Of a stretch of 29,168 nt of DNA, positions 28,026 to 29,168 are shown piece after piece (positions within the stretch are counted from its first letter, which is position 1; each line of letters begins with the position of its first letter). This DNA is from a virus. The DNA lies in the IMG/VR virus record IMGVR_UViG_3300025127_000182, positions 1 to 29,168 of that record; one strand, given 5' to 3'. Below the pieces are notes generated by a model. The model was not told the DNA's origin and ran no database searches. It saw only the letters and a program-made list of their open reading frames with translations. A program made the position numbers and the translations under genes.

Positions 28026-29168
28026 TTAACCCACTGGCGTAGTAACTGTGTTGAATAAATCCATATTAACAGGATTGCCCACACCTATAGTGGTGGGTAT
28101 ACCGACGTTGCAGTCACCGCTGCCGGTGTCGAAGAAAATTTGCCAATCTTGATTATTAGTAAACCCACCCGCGCTACCCGCCGACTGTGCCGTTGAACTA
28201 GCACTTGCAGCTATAGTTCTTGCGCCGCCCGGTGTTGTGCTGCCGCCTAACGTAATACTAGAAGACCCGTTGTTTTGGAAGACGATGCTTCTACTGGGAG
28301 TAGTGAAGGTAATTGAAATCGACCTGCCGCTCTGCCCCCCAAGTACTTGAAAAGTGTCGTTCGCACTTGCTGAACCAGTATAGGTAACACTACTTCCACT
28401 TGACTCCGGAAAAGAATCTGATGCCACAGTGGTGCCGTTCAGCTTTAATGTAACACCAGAACTGCCGTCGTTATTCGGTTCTTGCGCGCTGCCGGTAGCA
28501 GAAACAAATGAGAGACCAGAGAGGTTCGGTACGTCCAGGGTACAAATAGTGCTTTGACCGGACACAAATCCCGTTGATGTGGTTCTAGTGTCTGTTTGAT
28601 TGGTAACGGTTACCCCTATGTCTCCAGCGGTGCCGCTGCCACTACCTGACACATTGTCGTAGGCGATTGTCCACTGACCAGAAGTGCTATCGTCTTTAAC
28701 TTGACGAGTTGTTCCCGCAGCGTAGACAAGTTGACTTGCGTCAGTTGAATCTAGCCGAGTGGAGCTAGAAGCTAGAGTGTATGTGTCGCCAGTGCTGTTG
28801 TTGTTTGTGAAGGTGACATCGTGTGTTGTGACAGCATCCCTGCGTCTCGTAGAAACGCTTACACCGCCACCAGCACTGCCAACTGAGCTAGTTATCGTAA
28901 ACGTACCCGCGCTGATGTCGCCCGAAAAAGTCAAATCACTACTGTCACCAGATTGATAAGCCGGCCCTCTGTAAAATTTCGCCTGTCCAGAGGCTACGGG
29001 ACTGATGTTAATTATACCGCTTGTTGACCAAGTGCCAACTGAGTCAGGAGGGTCATCCCCGCCTTGATGCTGAGAGCCACCGCCGCCTAAAATAAGCACA
29101 GAATCAGAGGCTAAAACAGTGTAGGTATCTGATATAGTGTTACCACCTGAATTGTTACTTACGTTGGT
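28026..29168 (-). CDS. Ser/Thr/Gly-rich fibre or adhesin-like protein, 5' end missing
   Basis: 380 codons, open to the right edge; an internal GTG at 29099 is not the start because the frame continues upstream for 23 codons. Composition is Ser, Thr, Gly and Asn-rich with repeated beta-strand motifs (TFTNNNSTGDTYTLA, SITLGGSTTPGGARTIAA) and almost no Lys or Cys. This fits a beta-rich virion surface protein such as a tail fibre or a glycine-rich adhesin. It sits directly upstream of the tail nozzle gene with a 4-nt gap. Host recognition is plausible but not shown. Confidence 0.55.
   Translation of the reverse strand, partial: TNVSNNSGGNTISDTYTVLASDSVLILGGGGSQHQGGDDPPDSVGTWSTSGIINISPVASGQAKFYRGPAYQSGDSSDLTFSGDISAGTFTITSSVGSAGGGVSVSTRRRDAVTTHDVTFTNNNSTGDTYTLASSSTRLDSTDASQLVYAAGTTRQVKDDSTSGQWTIAYDNVSGSGSGTAGDIGVTVTNQTDTRTTSTGFVSGQSTICTLDVPNLSGLSFVSATGSAQEPNNDGSSGVTLKLNGTTVASDSFPESSGSSVTYTGSASANDTFQVLGGQSGRSISITFTTPSRSIVFQNNGSSSITLGGSTTPGGARTIAASASSTAQSAGSAGGFTNNQDWQIFFDTGSGDCNVGIPTTIGVGNPVNMDLFNTVTTPVG

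Noticed and set aside
1-29168. Integrase, attachment site or transposon
   Set aside because: No recombinase motif, transposase or long terminal repeat was seen on either strand; it may exist outside the window.

Overview
The window looks like about two thirds of the genome of a tailed double-stranded DNA phage of an alphaproteobacterium. The evidence is a terminase, a T4-type lysozyme, virion proteins in the style of marine podoviruses, and a self-contained phage replication set. The alphaproteobacterial host is an inference. It rests on an N-terminal segment in one phage protein that resembles the alphaproteobacterial IF-2 N-terminus, and on the family resemblance of the virion proteins. No integrase, tRNA, CRISPR array, RNA polymerase, portal or major capsid gene is visible.

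Layout. Two transcription programmes diverge from the intergenic control region at 3286-3554. Rightward (3555-17924) is a tightly overlapping early and replication operon. It begins with about 17 small proteins, several with CxxC zinc-binding pairs, plus an HNH protein with an IF-2-like N-terminus (5749-7104). Then come an SNF2-type helicase, a conserved phage protein, an SSB-like protein, an archaeo-eukaryotic-type primase, a UvrD-like helicase, a DUF6378-like protein and a family A DNA polymerase with Leu at the lifestyle-associated position. Leftward are terS and a VRR-NUC-like nuclease (3285-2394) and the first 42 codons of terL (127-1). At the right end, also leftward, lie tail and internal virion genes ending in an endolysin (29168-17860). 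If the genome is circular or circularly permuted, terS, terL, [portal, capsid, not seen], tail, internal virion proteins and endolysin would form one leftward late programme that wraps through the window ends and meets the early operon tail-to-tail at 17860-17924.

Two islands break this plan. (1) Positions 128-2393, between the terminase-side nuclease and terL, hold five genes in the opposite orientation. They form three units, each with gene(s), a strong intrinsic terminator and palindromic repeats. The repeat family combines a hairpin with GCGCAAGC and many CGCAGG words. (2) At 10249-10926 a leftward PD-(D/E)XK nuclease gene, partly antisense to the helicase gene, diverges from a ribbon-helix-helix gene across a palindrome that overlaps a predicted -10 box.

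How it works together (inference). Host RNA polymerase would start early transcription from sigma70-like promoters at 3494 and 10709, which share TGTTGTTGACT and the same operator geometry, so the ribbon-helix-helix protein may control both. The replication set forms a compact replisome. The SSB and the primase both end in E-I-P-F, which suggests a common docking partner. The TGTTACGCT direct repeats and flanking A-rich repeats at 3311-3448 are a candidate origin or regulatory region.
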